DNA of 64,000 nucleotides from Streptococcus parasanguinis (GCF_018499505.1 NZ_JAHDAC010000001.1:62001-126000); one strand, 5' to 3'; counted from the stretch's first letter, positions 19,400 to 29,705 are shown. A program made the numbers and translations. Notes: a model not told the origin generated them from the letters alone.

Positions 19400-19747
19400 A
19401 TGAATTTAAATCAATTAGATATCATCGTTTCAAATGTTCCCCAAGTCTGTGCCGACTTGGAGCGTATTTTTGATAAAAAAGCCGATTATGTTGACGACAG
19501 TTTTGCTCAGTTTACGATTGGCAGTCACTGTCTCATGTTGTCTCAAAATCATTTGGTTCCTTTGGAAAATTTTCAGTCAGGAATCATTCTTCATATCGAG
19601 GTTGAGGATGTAGACCAGAACTACAAACGGTTGAAAGAGCTTGGTATCCAGGTTTTAAATGGCCCAGTTGTAACCGATTGGGGAACCGAAAGCCTGCTAG
19701 TTAAAGGCCCAGCTGGTCTAGTGCTTGATTTTTATCGTATGAAATAG
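19400..19747 (+). CDS. VOC/glyoxalase-fold protein
   Basis: The 115-residue protein fits one vicinal-oxygen-chelate module pair: IIVSNVPQVCADLERIF at the N-terminus, GIILHIEVEDVDQNYKRL in the middle, and WGTESLLVKGPAGLVLDFY at the end. Related proteins include glyoxalases and fosfomycin or bleomycin resistance proteins; the ligand cannot be predicted. GGAGG lies 7 bases before the ATG, immediately after the spxB terminator, so read-through from spxB may express it. Its own terminator is a near copy of the spxB one. Confidence 0.8.
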   Translation: MNLNQLDIIVSNVPQVCADLERIFDKKADYVDDSFAQFTIGSHCLMLSQNHLVPLENFQSGIILHIEVEDVDQNYKRLKELGIQVLNGPVVTDWGTESLLVKGPAGLVLDFYRMK

Positions 19748-19794
19748 GTAATTCTATTATCAAAAAATTTAAACGTTCTTGGAGTGGAACATAA

Positions 19795-19820
19795 AAAGAT
19801 CGGAGCCATCCGGTCTTTTT
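19795..19820 (+). terminator. Terminator after the VOC gene
   Basis: AAAGATCGGA and TCCGGTCTTT pair around GCCA, followed by TT. It matches the spxB terminator except for one loop base. Confidence 0.8.
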
Positions 19821-19926
19821 ATGTTCCCAAGTGTAGGAGTTACCTTAGAATAGTATCAGTTTTTCATAGGATCTTGTAGGATTTTTTGGAAAGAGAAGGG
19901 TATAATAGAACTATCAAATCAAGTGA

Positions 19927-21375
<1,449 letters not shown>

Positions 21376-21415
21376 AAGTTTTCGTTACTTGCTGGCCAAC
21401 TCTCTCCTATAAACT

Positions 21416-21460
21416 AAAAAGCTTAGAATCCCAACCACAAGCTGGGGTCCTAAGCTTTTT
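21416..21460. terminator. Bidirectional terminator
   Basis: AAAAAGCTTAG and CTAAGCTTTTT with inner CCC/GGG pairing. A and T runs flank both sides, serving bglA (+) and the convergent gene at 21490 (-). Confidence 0.85.
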
Positions 21461-21489
21461 GTATGTAGTTTAGCCAAGTCATTACGGAT

Positions 21490-22023
21490 TTACTGGTCGT
21501 AATCTAAGACATTGTTCTCGATGACAAACTTAGATTCAGCGGAAATGTTGGCTGCTCCTAGTTGCAACTGAGAACTTCCGTCTGGCTTCATGATGTGCCA
21601 CTGACCGTCCTTGTGGGCAAAGATAGCCTCAAATGTGACGTTATCACTCTTGTCTCGAATAGGTAGAACAAATGCTTGATCAGTATTCTCTAAGAGAATC
21701 TCTTCTTTTTTTTCAAAGTTATAGATATAAAATTGCCCAGTTCTTTGTCCCAAACCATGGAGTTCATCGACTTTTTGCCAATTCTCAAACTTATTCCGAA
21801 CAAGGGATTCATTATAAATCTTGTTGAAGGTTTCGTTCCGTTTCTTCGTTTCTTCCTCGTCTAGTGTTTTCTGAAACTCTGCAACCTTTTTAGTCGTTTG
21901 AATGGTTTGTCTGTTTTGCTCCCTGATTTGCTGGCGGTGGATGACTCGCATCATTCTTGCAGCAACGCCCAGGATGACAAGGATGGATACAAGACTGATT
22001 TTAGTTTTAGCATTATTTTTCAT
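21490..22023 (-). CDS. Hypothetical membrane-anchored extracytoplasmic protein
   Basis: The 177-residue protein has a basic N-terminus and one membrane helix (ISLVSILVILGVAARMM, about 9-25), then a charged coiled-coil-like stretch (about 32-75, rich in Gln, Glu, Lys) and a compact C-terminal domain (FYIYNFEKKEEILLENT ... WHIMKPDGSSQLQLGA). The topology suggests a membrane anchor with an outer domain. No family is recognised. AGGGAG lies upstream of the ATG. It converges with bglA on a shared terminator. Confidence 0.7.
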   Translation of the reverse strand: MKNNAKTKISLVSILVILGVAARMMRVIHRQQIREQNRQTIQTTKKVAEFQKTLDEEETKKRNETFNKIYNESLVRNKFENWQKVDELHGLGQRTGQFYIYNFEKKEEILLENTDQAFVLPIRDKSDNVTFEAIFAHKDGQWHIMKPDGSSQLQLGAANISAESKFVIENNVLDYDQ

Positions 22024-22226
22024 AGATGAGTCTCCCTATTGTGTTATTGGTCCTATTATACCCTTTGAAAGAAAGGATCGTCAAGTTCATCTTGTGATGA
22101 TCTAACATGCAGATCTACCTGGGGACAATAGAATTTTATCAGATTTTCATTGACGAAGGGGCTTTTATTTGATAGGCTAGGGGAATAGAAATGATTTGGA
22201 GTTCAAATGAAAAAGGAGTGAGGCAA

Positions 22227-22916
22227 GTGGCACGGGTTTTATTAATCGAGGACAATAATGATATCCAAGAAATTTTGTATAGTCTCTTAAGTGAAGACCA
22301 TGAGGTGCTTCAAGCCTTTTCGGGTACAGAAGGGCTACGGCTCTTCCAGCAAGAAGGCGTTGATTTGGTCCTTCTGGATATCATGCTTCCAGGGAAGAAT
22401 GGGGACCAGGTCCTGGAGGAGATCCGTTTGCAGAGTCAGGTGCCGGTCATCATGATGACCGCTCTTGGGGATAAACACCTCATTAGCCAGTACCTCCTTG
22501 CCGGTGCCAATGATTATATTGTCAAGCCCTTTAATCTGGATGAAGTGGCGGCTCGGGTGACGGTGCAGTTGCGAAATCAACCGACGGTAGCACAGGAAGC
22601 TCAAGCGTCGCAAAAGCTCTCTTTTAAAAATCTGGTTCTGAATCCAGAAACCTTTGAACTGGAGTCTGGCGCACAGACGCTTCGCTTGGGTAAAAAAGAA
22701 TTTCAAATTTTTGAAACCTTACTGGCGCATCCAAAGAAGATTTTCACCAAGGAAGAATTGTATGAAGCGGTCTGGGAAGAAGTCTATCTGCCTGGAGACA
22801 ATACCCTCAATGCCCAACTGAGCAATCTTCGAAAGAAAATTGCCCAGCTTGACCCAGATGAGGACTATATTGAAACGGTCTGGGGCTTGGGTGTTCGCTT
22901 GAAAGGAGACAAGTAA
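22227..22916 (+). CDS. OmpR/PhoB-type response regulator
   Basis: The start is the GTG at 22227, just after AAAGGAGTGAGG; the ATG at 22191 has no ribosome site. The 229-residue protein has a receiver domain (VLLIEDNNDIQ; phospho-acceptor Asp in LVLLDIMLPG; Lys in YIVKPF) and a winged-helix DNA-binding domain (LGKKEFQIFETLLAHP ... NTLNAQLSNLRKKI). Its stop overlaps the start of the histidine kinase gene by one base. The pair faces an ABC transporter across a shared terminator, which it may control. Confidence 0.93.
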   Translation: MARVLLIEDNNDIQEILYSLLSEDHEVLQAFSGTEGLRLFQQEGVDLVLLDIMLPGKNGDQVLEEIRLQSQVPVIMMTALGDKHLISQYLLAGANDYIVKPFNLDEVAARVTVQLRNQPTVAQEAQASQKLSFKNLVLNPETFELESGAQTLRLGKKEFQIFETLLAHPKKIFTKEELYEAVWEEVYLPGDNTLNAQLSNLRKKIAQLDPDEDYIETVWGLGVRLKGDK

Positions 22917-23803
22917 TGTGGGTTTTAGTTCTAATTCTTGTCGTCCTTGTCCTTCTCTTGGGACTGGGTTATGTTCGCTTGCTTTCTGCTTTAAAGGATT
23001 TGCAGGAGCAGATTCAACAGAAGCTCCAAAATGGGAGTGGGGTACGGCTGACCTCTCAGGTCTCAAAAAAAGAATTGGTCGCCTTGACCAAGCAGGTCAG
23101 TGATCTCTTTGATCAGATCGAGCGGACCAATCGGATTGCCTTTCAAGAGAAAAAGACCTTGGATATGGCCATTAGTAATATTGCTCATGATATCCGGACG
23201 CCTTTGACCATTGCATCGGGCTATACCCAACAAATCATCAAGGGTGGGACGCAGGAAGAGGAAAAGCTGAAGAAAATTGCTTCCAATCTTCAAGTCGTCT
23301 CAAAACGCCTGGAATCTCTCTTGGAATATAGATGCTTGATGGAGGGAGCCATTCAGCCTCGGATTTCAGACGTCGATCTCAGCCAAGTCCTGACCCAGCA
23401 GTTGTTCCAGTATTATGACAGCTTGTCCGAAGCAGGGATTGCCTTAGAGGTGGAGCTAGAAGAGCATCTTCATTATGCGACCGATCCTGAGCTTTGGGAG
23501 CGTCTCTTACAAAATATGCTCAGCAATGTCCTCAAACATGGAAAGGATCAGGCTCGCTTGACCTTAATGTCGGACGCGGACACGATTCGAGTCGAGCTGC
23601 GCAATATTGTGCAACAACCGATTCAGCACTTAGACCAATTGGCTAGTCGCTTCTACTCAGAAAATCTATCGGATACAGAAGAGTCTTCTGGCTTAGGGCT
23701 CTACATCATTCAAAATTTTGTAGAGATCTTAGGGGGCGACTTGCAACTGGCAACGGAGGCAGACTGGTTTATCTTAACCATTACACTAAGAAAAAAGGCT
23801 TGA
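22916..23803 (+). CDS. Sensor histidine kinase with a short membrane anchor
   Basis: The 295-residue kinase has only one N-terminal membrane helix (VLVLILVVLVLLLGLGYV) and no outer sensor domain. A linker, the H-box SNIAHDIRTPLTIASGY, the N-box LLQNMLSNVLKHGK and the G-box SSGLGLYII follow. This small, intramembrane-sensing type is often paired with peptide-antibiotic ABC transporters. The gene overlaps the response regulator gene by one base, and its stop lies inside the shared bidirectional terminator. Confidence 0.92.
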   Translation: MWVLVLILVVLVLLLGLGYVRLLSALKDLQEQIQQKLQNGSGVRLTSQVSKKELVALTKQVSDLFDQIERTNRIAFQEKKTLDMAISNIAHDIRTPLTIASGYTQQIIKGGTQEEEKLKKIASNLQVVSKRLESLLEYRCLMEGAIQPRISDVDLSQVLTQQLFQYYDSLSEAGIALEVELEEHLHYATDPELWERLLQNMLSNVLKHGKDQARLTLMSDADTIRVELRNIVQQPIQHLDQLASRFYSENLSDTEESSGLGLYIIQNFVEILGGDLQLATEADWFILTITLRKKA

Positions 23804-23822
23804 GCACTGCTCAAGCCTTTTT
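23792..23822. terminator. Bidirectional terminator between kinase and ABC genes
   Basis: AAAAAGGCTTGAGC and GCTCAAGCCTTTTT form a near-perfect stem around ACT. It overlaps the kinase stop codon and lies next to the permease stop on the other strand. Confidence 0.9.
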
Positions 23823-23823
23823 G

Positions 23824-24576
23824 TTATAAATCTTTGTTTTTAAAAGTGGCGAGTCCCAGGAAGCCGAAAACAAGGATGAAGCCAAGGGCGATCGAGAGGG
23901 TGTTGGTTGTTGCTGTGGTGCTTTGGACCAAGGAATATTGGAATTCCAAGTTTAGATAGTGGAGAATGTCAATATCTTTAAAGAAAAGCGCAGGAAGGCT
24001 TAAGAGGATATTTCCAATGAAGTAGCCAACGAAGGCCAAGGTGATGGATTGGCTAGCGTAGAGGAGGAAGGAAATGATGCTGACCCAAGCCAAGGTGGAG
24101 AGGAACTGAATCAGCACGGTCAGCCCAAAATGAGCCAAGAAGTGTTCTGGCATGGTGCCAAGTCCATTGTAGAGAGTCGCGATCAAGAAGACGAGACCAT
24201 AAGAAACAAGAAATTGAAAGAGCGCAATAGTCAGGACAACGGCGCTTTTGGCAAAGTAGTAGCTGGTACGCGAAACACCATAGGCCAGGCTATTCTTGTA
24301 TAAGTTTTGCGTTAAGTCTGTTCCCAGGACTAATGTGATGACAATAATGGTAAAGAGGATGGTCACACTGATGCTGGAAGAGTAGTTGGTCAAGGCTTTA
24401 AAGCCTGTCCAAACTTCGGTCGCTTGGGGTAATTTGGATTCCGTATTGACGCCGACGTGGCCGGTAGCTCCAAAGATGACTCCAGACAGGATGTTAAGAA
24501 CGAGAATGGCTTCGGTGATCCAAAAACCTTTGGAGCGAAAAAGTCTGTAAAAATCTGCTTGAATGGTATGCAACAT
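23824..24576 (-). CDS. ABC-2 type transporter permease
   Basis: The 250-residue integral membrane protein has about six hydrophobic segments and a cytoplasmic N-terminus (MLHTIQADFYRLFRSKGFW) typical of ABC-2 permeases of bacitracin/lantibiotic protection systems. The sequence LYKNSLAYGVSRTSYYFAK is the usual cytoplasmic loop of this group. AGGAG precedes the ATG. It lies 54 bases downstream of its ATPase gene and converges on the two-component system. The substrate is unknown; peptide antibiotic efflux or immunity is inferred from context. Confidence 0.85.
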   Translation of the reverse strand: MLHTIQADFYRLFRSKGFWITEAILVLNILSGVIFGATGHVGVNTESKLPQATEVWTGFKALTNYSSSISVTILFTIIVITLVLGTDLTQNLYKNSLAYGVSRTSYYFAKSAVVLTIALFQFLVSYGLVFLIATLYNGLGTMPEHFLAHFGLTVLIQFLSTLAWVSIISFLLYASQSITLAFVGYFIGNILLSLPALFFKDIDILHYLNLEFQYSLVQSTTATTNTLSIALGFILVFGFLGLATFKNKDL

Positions 24577-24630
24577 GATAAATCTCCTAAATGAAATATA
24601 TGGGATAAGTAATACAAGACGGTGGGGTGA

Positions 24631-25539
24631 TTAGTCTACTAAGTCCGTAAAGAATTTTTCCAGATCTTGGCGGGCATAGTAGATTTCGTCCACATCAATA
24701 TCCGCTTGAACGAGGGCTTTGACAATGACTTTAATATCGTGAGTCTGTCCGAAGATATGGATTTCTCCATCCTTATCGATGACCTTGATGCGGTGATGGA
24801 GTTGATCCTGGATCAGTTGACTGGCAAGGGCTAGCTGGTTGGTCTTGAGGATGATGTAATCTTCTCCTTGTTCTTCAAACTCAGCCTTGCTAATTTCTTT
24901 GATCAGGTGTCCTTGGTCGACAATGCCAAAGCGATTGGCAACCAGATAGAGTTCGGAGAGGATGTGGCTGGAAATGAGGATGGTCATGCCAAGTTCATCA
25001 TTGAGGCGCTTGATCATCTGACGGAATTCCTTGATTCCGACAGGATCGAGACCATTGATGGGTTCATCCAAAATGAGGAAGTCGGGCTTTGCAATGAGCG
25101 CAATCGCAATTCCCAACCGTTGTTTCATTCCTAGTGAAAAATCGCGGAATTTCTTCTTGCCCGTATTATTCAGGCCAACATAGTTCAGGGTTTCTTTGAT
25201 GACCTGGTCGGGATTGGGGATATGGCGAGCCTTGCAATAGTAGACCAGATTTTGATAGGCGGTCATATGCTTGTGGGCCACGGGACTCTCAATGACGGAA
25301 CCAACCCGTTTTAGGGCTTGGGTCCACTGGGAGCGATTTGTAGAAGAAAAGAGAGAGACGCTTCCGTCAGTTTCTTGAATCAGCTGGGTGATGACCTTGA
25401 TGAGGGTGGTTTTCCCAGCCCCGTTTTTACCGATCAGGCCGTAGACGTCGCCTTTGCGAATGGTGAGATTCACATCATTTAAGGCGTATTGATGACCGAA
25501 TTTTTTACTCAAATGGGAAATTTCTAATACTTTTTCCAT
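24631..25539 (-). CDS. ABC transporter ATP-binding protein (BcrA-like)
   Basis: The 302-residue ATPase has Walker A GLIGKNGAGKTTLIK, signature FSLGMKQRLGIA, Walker B FLILDEPINGLD and the switch His in ILISSHILSEL. The C-terminal 80 residues form the accessory domain seen in bacitracin- and lantibiotic-export ATPases. Its SLGMKQR signature is normal for this group. AAGGAG precedes the ATG. It works with the permease gene downstream, and a role in peptide antibiotic resistance under the neighbouring two-component system is inferred. Confidence 0.9.
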   Translation of the reverse strand: MEKVLEISHLSKKFGHQYALNDVNLTIRKGDVYGLIGKNGAGKTTLIKVITQLIQETDGSVSLFSSTNRSQWTQALKRVGSVIESPVAHKHMTAYQNLVYYCKARHIPNPDQVIKETLNYVGLNNTGKKKFRDFSLGMKQRLGIAIALIAKPDFLILDEPINGLDPVGIKEFRQMIKRLNDELGMTILISSHILSELYLVANRFGIVDQGHLIKEISKAEFEEQGEDYIILKTNQLALASQLIQDQLHHRIKVIDKDGEIHIFGQTHDIKVIVKALVQADIDVDEIYYARQDLEKFFTDLVD

Positions 25540-25742
25540 GGTTTTCTCCTTCGTCCAAATGACTAGTTGTTTTCTTTACACTCTTAGTATACAGCTTGCT
25601 TTTCAAATAACTATCAAGCAATTCTCAAATATTTCTAAAAAATTGCGGTAAAGACTTCTTATAAAATAAAAATGTTGAATAGGTGACTCTACAAAGAAAT
25701 AAAAAGAATTTCTAATGTTGAAATTCAATCCAAAATATATTA

Positions 25743-25878
25743 AAACTTTCCGCTGTGAGAAAAGTGCTAGAAACGATCATGTTTCTAGCACTCGGGAGTT
25801 TTGGAACCTTGGGTCCAAAACTAAGTCATGGAACTTCTTTGAAGTTCGCTGACGTCCGTCCTCACCTAAGGAAAGTTT
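25743..25878 (-). repeat. 136-nt structured RNA-like element, copy C
   Basis: Read on the minus strand, this is the same element as 6524-6659 with identical outer arms, first hairpin and GACGTCAGC core. The second hairpin is AGTTTTGGA/TCCAAAACT around CCCAAGGT, and the third is GTGCTAGAAAC/GTTTCTAGCAC. Several changes occur in both arms of a pair, so pairing is kept. It lies 57 bases after the alpha/beta hydrolase gene on the same strand. Confidence 0.85.
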
Positions 25879-25934
25879 TAAAAATGACTTTATATATATT
25901 AAGAACAACTGTTCTAAAAGTTAGCCTCTTCATT

Positions 25935-26549
25935 TTAAAACCCAGCAACAAACTCTTTGATGGCTTGCGCGAGTTCATAGGGTTTCTCGGTATTGAGTAG
26001 ATGGCCTCCGTCTGCGATTTCTTGATAGCAACCTTTAGGCAGGAGCTTGGCTAACTTCTTAGAAGAAGATTGATTGGCCCAATCTTTGCTGCCACAAATC
26101 ACCAAGCTAGGGAGTGGGCAAGCTTTAACGGTATCGGTTAAATTGAGCCCTTTTAATTCGGTCAAGATTTGAAGCATCTGTTGTTTATTGGCATCTTGTT
26201 TTTCAAAGACATGCTTGGGAAGCAGACGAAAGAGGAGGATCTGGAGCCTGTAGAGGGGATTGGTGTTGAGTTTGTATTGTGTCCCTGCAAGGACCAAGCC
26301 CTTGAGTTGCGGGAAGTCTTGTCTGGAGAGATCAAGTGCGAGCACGCCACCTAGTGAGAGTCCTACCAGAATAAAGGGTTCGCTTTCTTGCTGGAGGCGC
26401 TCCATCAACCTTTCTTTGACTTCCTGATAGCTTTCTTTTGGATGGGAGAAAATATCAAAAGTTTTGGAGTGCAAGGGTGAAAGTGCAAATTGGACTCCTT
26501 GCCAAGAGAGGACATCTTGCCCTAGTCCATGTAAAAAAATAAGTTTCAT
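25935..26549 (-). CDS. Alpha/beta hydrolase
   Basis: The 204-residue protein has the alpha/beta-hydrolase order: FLHGLGQDVLSW (oxyanion region), nucleophile elbow LVGLSLGGVLAL (Ser), acid loop VICGSKDWANQ (Asp) and ADGGHLLNTEKP (His). There is no signal peptide. The start codon overlaps the pabB stop (TGATG), so it is translationally coupled to the pabBC fusion gene and probably follows it in one transcript. The substrate is unknown. Confidence 0.85.
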   Translation of the reverse strand: MKLIFLHGLGQDVLSWQGVQFALSPLHSKTFDIFSHPKESYQEVKERLMERLQQESEPFILVGLSLGGVLALDLSRQDFPQLKGLVLAGTQYKLNTNPLYRLQILLFRLLPKHVFEKQDANKQQMLQILTELKGLNLTDTVKACPLPSLVICGSKDWANQSSSKKLAKLLPKGCYQEIADGGHLLNTEKPYELAQAIKEFVAGF

Positions 26550-28276
26550 CAGGAATCCTTTCTTTGAAAATCGAGTTCGTAGAGACCACGAAGAGCATTG
26601 CAGGCATAAATATGATCAGCGTCTGTTAAATTGTTAAGAGTTAAGAGTTTTTCTTCCATCTGCTGGGTCTCAAGAAGATGGCGCCGATAAATGCCATCGA
26701 GTAAGGGGAGGTGAGCTGGTGGGGTATAGAGTCGTCCCTCAATCTCCAGCACCAGATTGCCAATCGTTGTCTCAAGTAAGGTTCCATCTGGCAGATGGAA
26801 AATTTGCTCGTGATCTGACTGGCTGAGATGGTCTCGCTGACTCGTTTTGAAATAAGTAAATGGCGTCGCTAAATCAAGCTTCTGCTCGGTCAGTTGGGCC
26901 TGTAGATAGCTAGCTGGCAAGTCTGTCAGCTCCGTGATCTCTAGGTGGAAGGTCCCGTTTTTTTGCAAGGCGATCCGACAACGATAGTCAAGGTTGGATT
27001 CCAAATGAGCAAGCTCTTCTTGAAGTTCTTTCAGGAGTTTGGGTTCATCATAAGGATAGGCAAAGTAGCGACTAGCCTCTCTCAAACGGGTTAGGTGTTG
27101 CTCCAGGAAAGTCAACTCTCCTTGGTGGATGCGGCCAGTCGTCAAAAGCTCAAAGCGAGGCTCTTGCCGGTAAAGAACCGCCGATTTTTGCTTGGTTTCC
27201 TGGTATTCACCTTCCCATTTACTGTCCCAAGTGATGCCTCCTCCCACGCCATAGATGGCTTGATCCCCCTGCATTTGAAGGGTCCGGATGGCTACATTAA
27301 AAATCCGTTTCCCTTTTGGAAGAAGGATGCCGATCGTTCCACAGTAGACACCTCGAGGAGCCTTCTCCGTCTTTTGGATGATTTCCATAGTGGAGATCTT
27401 CGGTGCTCCTGTAATTGAGCCACAAGGAAAGAGAGCTCGGAAGGTTTGGAGCAGGTTGACCTCAGCTCGCAAGCGACTTTCAATGGTCGAGGTCATCTGC
27501 CAAACAGTGGAGTATTGCTCGACTTGGCAGAGATGGGTCACCTGCTCACTTCCAATCTCCGAAATCCGGTTCATGTCATTGCGGAGGAGGTCGACGATCA
27601 TCATGTTTTCTGCTCGATTTTTCGGATCGGCTTCTAACCAAGCAGCCTCTTGCAGATCCTCTTGGTTGGTGAGACCACGGTGCGTCGTTCCCTTCATCGG
27701 GCGCGTGGTCAGTAGCCGGTCGTCTTGCTCAAAAAAGAGCTCAGGACTGATAGAGAGGATGGAGACATCATCGTGCTGGATGAAGGCATTGTAATGGGCC
27801 TTTTGCTCAACCACTAAGCGGTTGTAGATGGCCAAAGGGTCTGCTTTTAGCTCTTGAGAAAGCTGGACAGTGTAGTTGACCTGGTAGGTATCTCCCTGGC
27901 GGATATGGTGATGGATCGTCTTGATGGCTTCTTGATAAGCAGGCGCCTCTACTTCTTCCTTCCAATTGGCTGGAAGATCCACAGCTTCATAGTCCTCTGG
28001 AAAAGGAAGGGTTTCGACCTCCTCGTGGATCGTAAAATAGAGGAGATACTCTCCCATAAGAGGTGCTGGATGGACAGCAAACTTCTTCTCAAAAGCAGGA
28101 GCAGCCTCATAGCTGACATAGCCAACAGCATAAAAGCCTTGCTCCTGGTAGGCTTCGACCTCTCTAAGAAGAGCCTCTACCTGGTCGAGGTTTCTAGTTT
28201 TTAATTCCTTTATGGGCTTGGTGAAAAGGTAGCGCAAACCAAGCTCTTTAAAATCAATAATCGTTTGTTTATGCAT
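26549..28276 (-). CDS. pabB: Aminodeoxychorismate synthase I / aminodeoxychorismate lyase fusion
   Basis: The 575 residues join two folate enzymes. Residues 1 to about 370 form the chorismate-binding domain of PabB (SISPELFFE; TRPMKGTTHRG; PCGSITGAPK; IFNVAIRTLQ), which makes aminodeoxychorismate. The C-terminal 190 residues form a PLP fold-type IV lyase domain (PabC-like; ETTIGNLVLE; LPLLDGIYRRHLL), which releases p-aminobenzoate. The amidotransferase partner PabA is not in the window. A weak promoter region lies in 28277-28340. Together with fhs, metF and the hut genes it shows active folate metabolism. Confidence 0.9.
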   Translation of the reverse strand: MHKQTIIDFKELGLRYLFTKPIKELKTRNLDQVEALLREVEAYQEQGFYAVGYVSYEAAPAFEKKFAVHPAPLMGEYLLYFTIHEEVETLPFPEDYEAVDLPANWKEEVEAPAYQEAIKTIHHHIRQGDTYQVNYTVQLSQELKADPLAIYNRLVVEQKAHYNAFIQHDDVSILSISPELFFEQDDRLLTTRPMKGTTHRGLTNQEDLQEAAWLEADPKNRAENMMIVDLLRNDMNRISEIGSEQVTHLCQVEQYSTVWQMTSTIESRLRAEVNLLQTFRALFPCGSITGAPKISTMEIIQKTEKAPRGVYCGTIGILLPKGKRIFNVAIRTLQMQGDQAIYGVGGGITWDSKWEGEYQETKQKSAVLYRQEPRFELLTTGRIHQGELTFLEQHLTRLREASRYFAYPYDEPKLLKELQEELAHLESNLDYRCRIALQKNGTFHLEITELTDLPASYLQAQLTEQKLDLATPFTYFKTSQRDHLSQSDHEQIFHLPDGTLLETTIGNLVLEIEGRLYTPPAHLPLLDGIYRRHLLETQQMEEKLLTLNNLTDADHIYACNALRGLYELDFQRKDS

Positions 28277-28394
28277 GCTTTGAGTATATCAAAAATAGAG
28301 GAAAAAAGGTAGATATGGATGTAAGATTCCTTGCTTGGCCTTCCCTTTCATGCTAAAATAACCATAGAAACTGCTTTGGGCAAGGAGTAGGAAT

Positions 28395-29420
28395 ATGCAA
28401 AAGAATCCCCTCTATAACACCTCTAGTATCAGCTTTTTTCAATACCTCTTTGCGATTGCAGTGATTTTGGTGCATAGTGGTCGTTTAACCTCTTATGAGC
28501 CACTGCATTTTGGTCTCAAGAGCATGCTTGGCCGGCTAGCGGTGCCATATTTTATCGTCTGTGCCAGCTTTTTCCTCAAGCAATCACTAGGGAATTCTCA
28601 GAAAATAAAGGCCTATCTGGTCAAAATCGTAAAAACCTATTTGTTTTGGAGTTTTGTTTACCTTCCGTATGCCTGGCTCTTTTTCTCTAGTCTTCGTCTT
28701 CCTGTCTATCTTTTTCCAGCAGGTGTTCTCATTGCACTGATCTATCTGGGGATGTGCTACCAACTCTGGTATATCCCGGCCTTTTTGCTGGGTTTGTTTT
28801 TGGTCAATCAATTAGTCAAATGCCTAGGCATGGTTTGGACGGGTTTTCTGGCCTTGCTCCTTTATTGCTGGGGCTTGATCGAGACCTATTCGGCTTATCT
28901 GGATACCACAAGTCTTCTTAAAGGCTACCAGCTCTACAGCAATTTATTTTTTACAGCGCGAAATGGTCTCTTTTACACGCCTATTTTTATCTATATGGGA
29001 TACTATCTCTATGATCAATTTCATGCACAAACCTTTAAGGTTCACCGTTGGCAAAAGCTATCTCTCGCCTTTGGTTTGTTCTGTATAGAAGGTACCATCA
29101 TTTTTCAACATGAAGGAATCGATAAGAACTTTTTCTTATTACTTCCTATTGTGACGGTCTATTTTGTCAATGCCTGCCTGCGATCGTCCTTTTTGAAAAG
29201 CTATGATTTACAGTATTTAAAGCAAATGAGTATAGCCCTTTACTTTTCGCATTCGATCTTTATCGAGTGGGATTGCTATGGCTTTAGCAGCCTCCCCCTT
29301 ACTTATCCAGATAGGGGCAAGCTGATTTTTGTGACTGCCTTGTTTGGTAGTCACCTTTTTGGACTAGCTATGCTGTGGGTACGAGATAAGAAGAAAAATC
29401 AAGAAACTTCACCAATCTAG
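28395..29420 (+). CDS. Acyltransferase 3 family membrane protein
   Basis: The 341-residue integral membrane protein has about ten helices. Its opening, SSISFFQYLFAIAVILVHSG, carries the conserved His of acyltransferase-3 proteins, and YFIVCASFFL follows. Such enzymes transfer acetyl or succinyl groups to surface polysaccharides or lipids. It has an AAGGAG site and no operon partner; a weak hairpin (ACTTCA/TGAAGT then six T) follows the stop. The acceptor molecule is unknown. Confidence 0.85.
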   Translation: MQKNPLYNTSSISFFQYLFAIAVILVHSGRLTSYEPLHFGLKSMLGRLAVPYFIVCASFFLKQSLGNSQKIKAYLVKIVKTYLFWSFVYLPYAWLFFSSLRLPVYLFPAGVLIALIYLGMCYQLWYIPAFLLGLFLVNQLVKCLGMVWTGFLALLLYCWGLIETYSAYLDTTSLLKGYQLYSNLFFTARNGLFYTPIFIYMGYYLYDQFHAQTFKVHRWQKLSLAFGLFCIEGTIIFQHEGIDKNFFLLLPIVTVYFVNACLRSSFLKSYDLQYLKQMSIALYFSHSIFIEWDCYGFSSLPLTYPDRGKLIFVTALFGSHLFGLAMLWVRDKKKNQETSPI

Positions 29421-29523
29421 GATAAGATGAAGTCTTTTTTATGACTTAGTAAGGGCAATTTCCTCTAGCTTTGTGGAGCTTTTTTCAATTCCCGAACGTT
29501 TTCAAGAAAACTTCAGAAAATTC

Positions 29524-29551
29524 TTGACTTCTGATGAAATAGGCGTATGAT
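29524..29551 (+). promoter_or_regulatory. Promoter of the ECF transporter operon
   Basis: TTGACT (29524-29529), a 16-base spacer and TATGAT (29546-29551). The start site would be near 29558, leaving a leader of about 148 nt before the first gene. Confidence 0.7.
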
Positions 29552-29557
29552 TAGTTG

Positions 29558-29705
29558 TGAACTGTTGAACAATCCTTTTCAAGAGAAACCCTGATGTCGA
29601 CTAAGAGATCTGTGAAAGGTGAAGCGGTTCAAATCAAAAATCTATAGAGCGTTGCGTCCGAAAGTCTAAACAGACACGGCTCTTTAAAAACAAAAGGAGA
29701 AGATT
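29558..29705 (+). promoter_or_regulatory. Structured 5' leader of the ECF operon (candidate riboswitch)
   Basis: The leader contains a long-range stem (TTGAAC near 29566 with GTTCAA near 29628; CCTTTTC with GAAAGG inside it). A second hairpin has AGAGC/GCTCT arms and an inner GTCT/AGAC pairing (about 29645-29683), just before the AAAAGGAGAAG ribosome site. I see no match to TPP, FMN, cobalamin, SAM, preQ1, THF or T-box consensus motifs. Vitamin-type ECF operons are often riboswitch-controlled, so a ligand-sensing leader is a reasonable guess only. Confidence 0.4.

Noticed and set aside
29558..29705. TPP riboswitch in the ECF leader
   Set aside because: An ACCCTGATG string resembles part of the TPP core, but the CTGAGA and the ATAATGCCAGC-like parts are absent.
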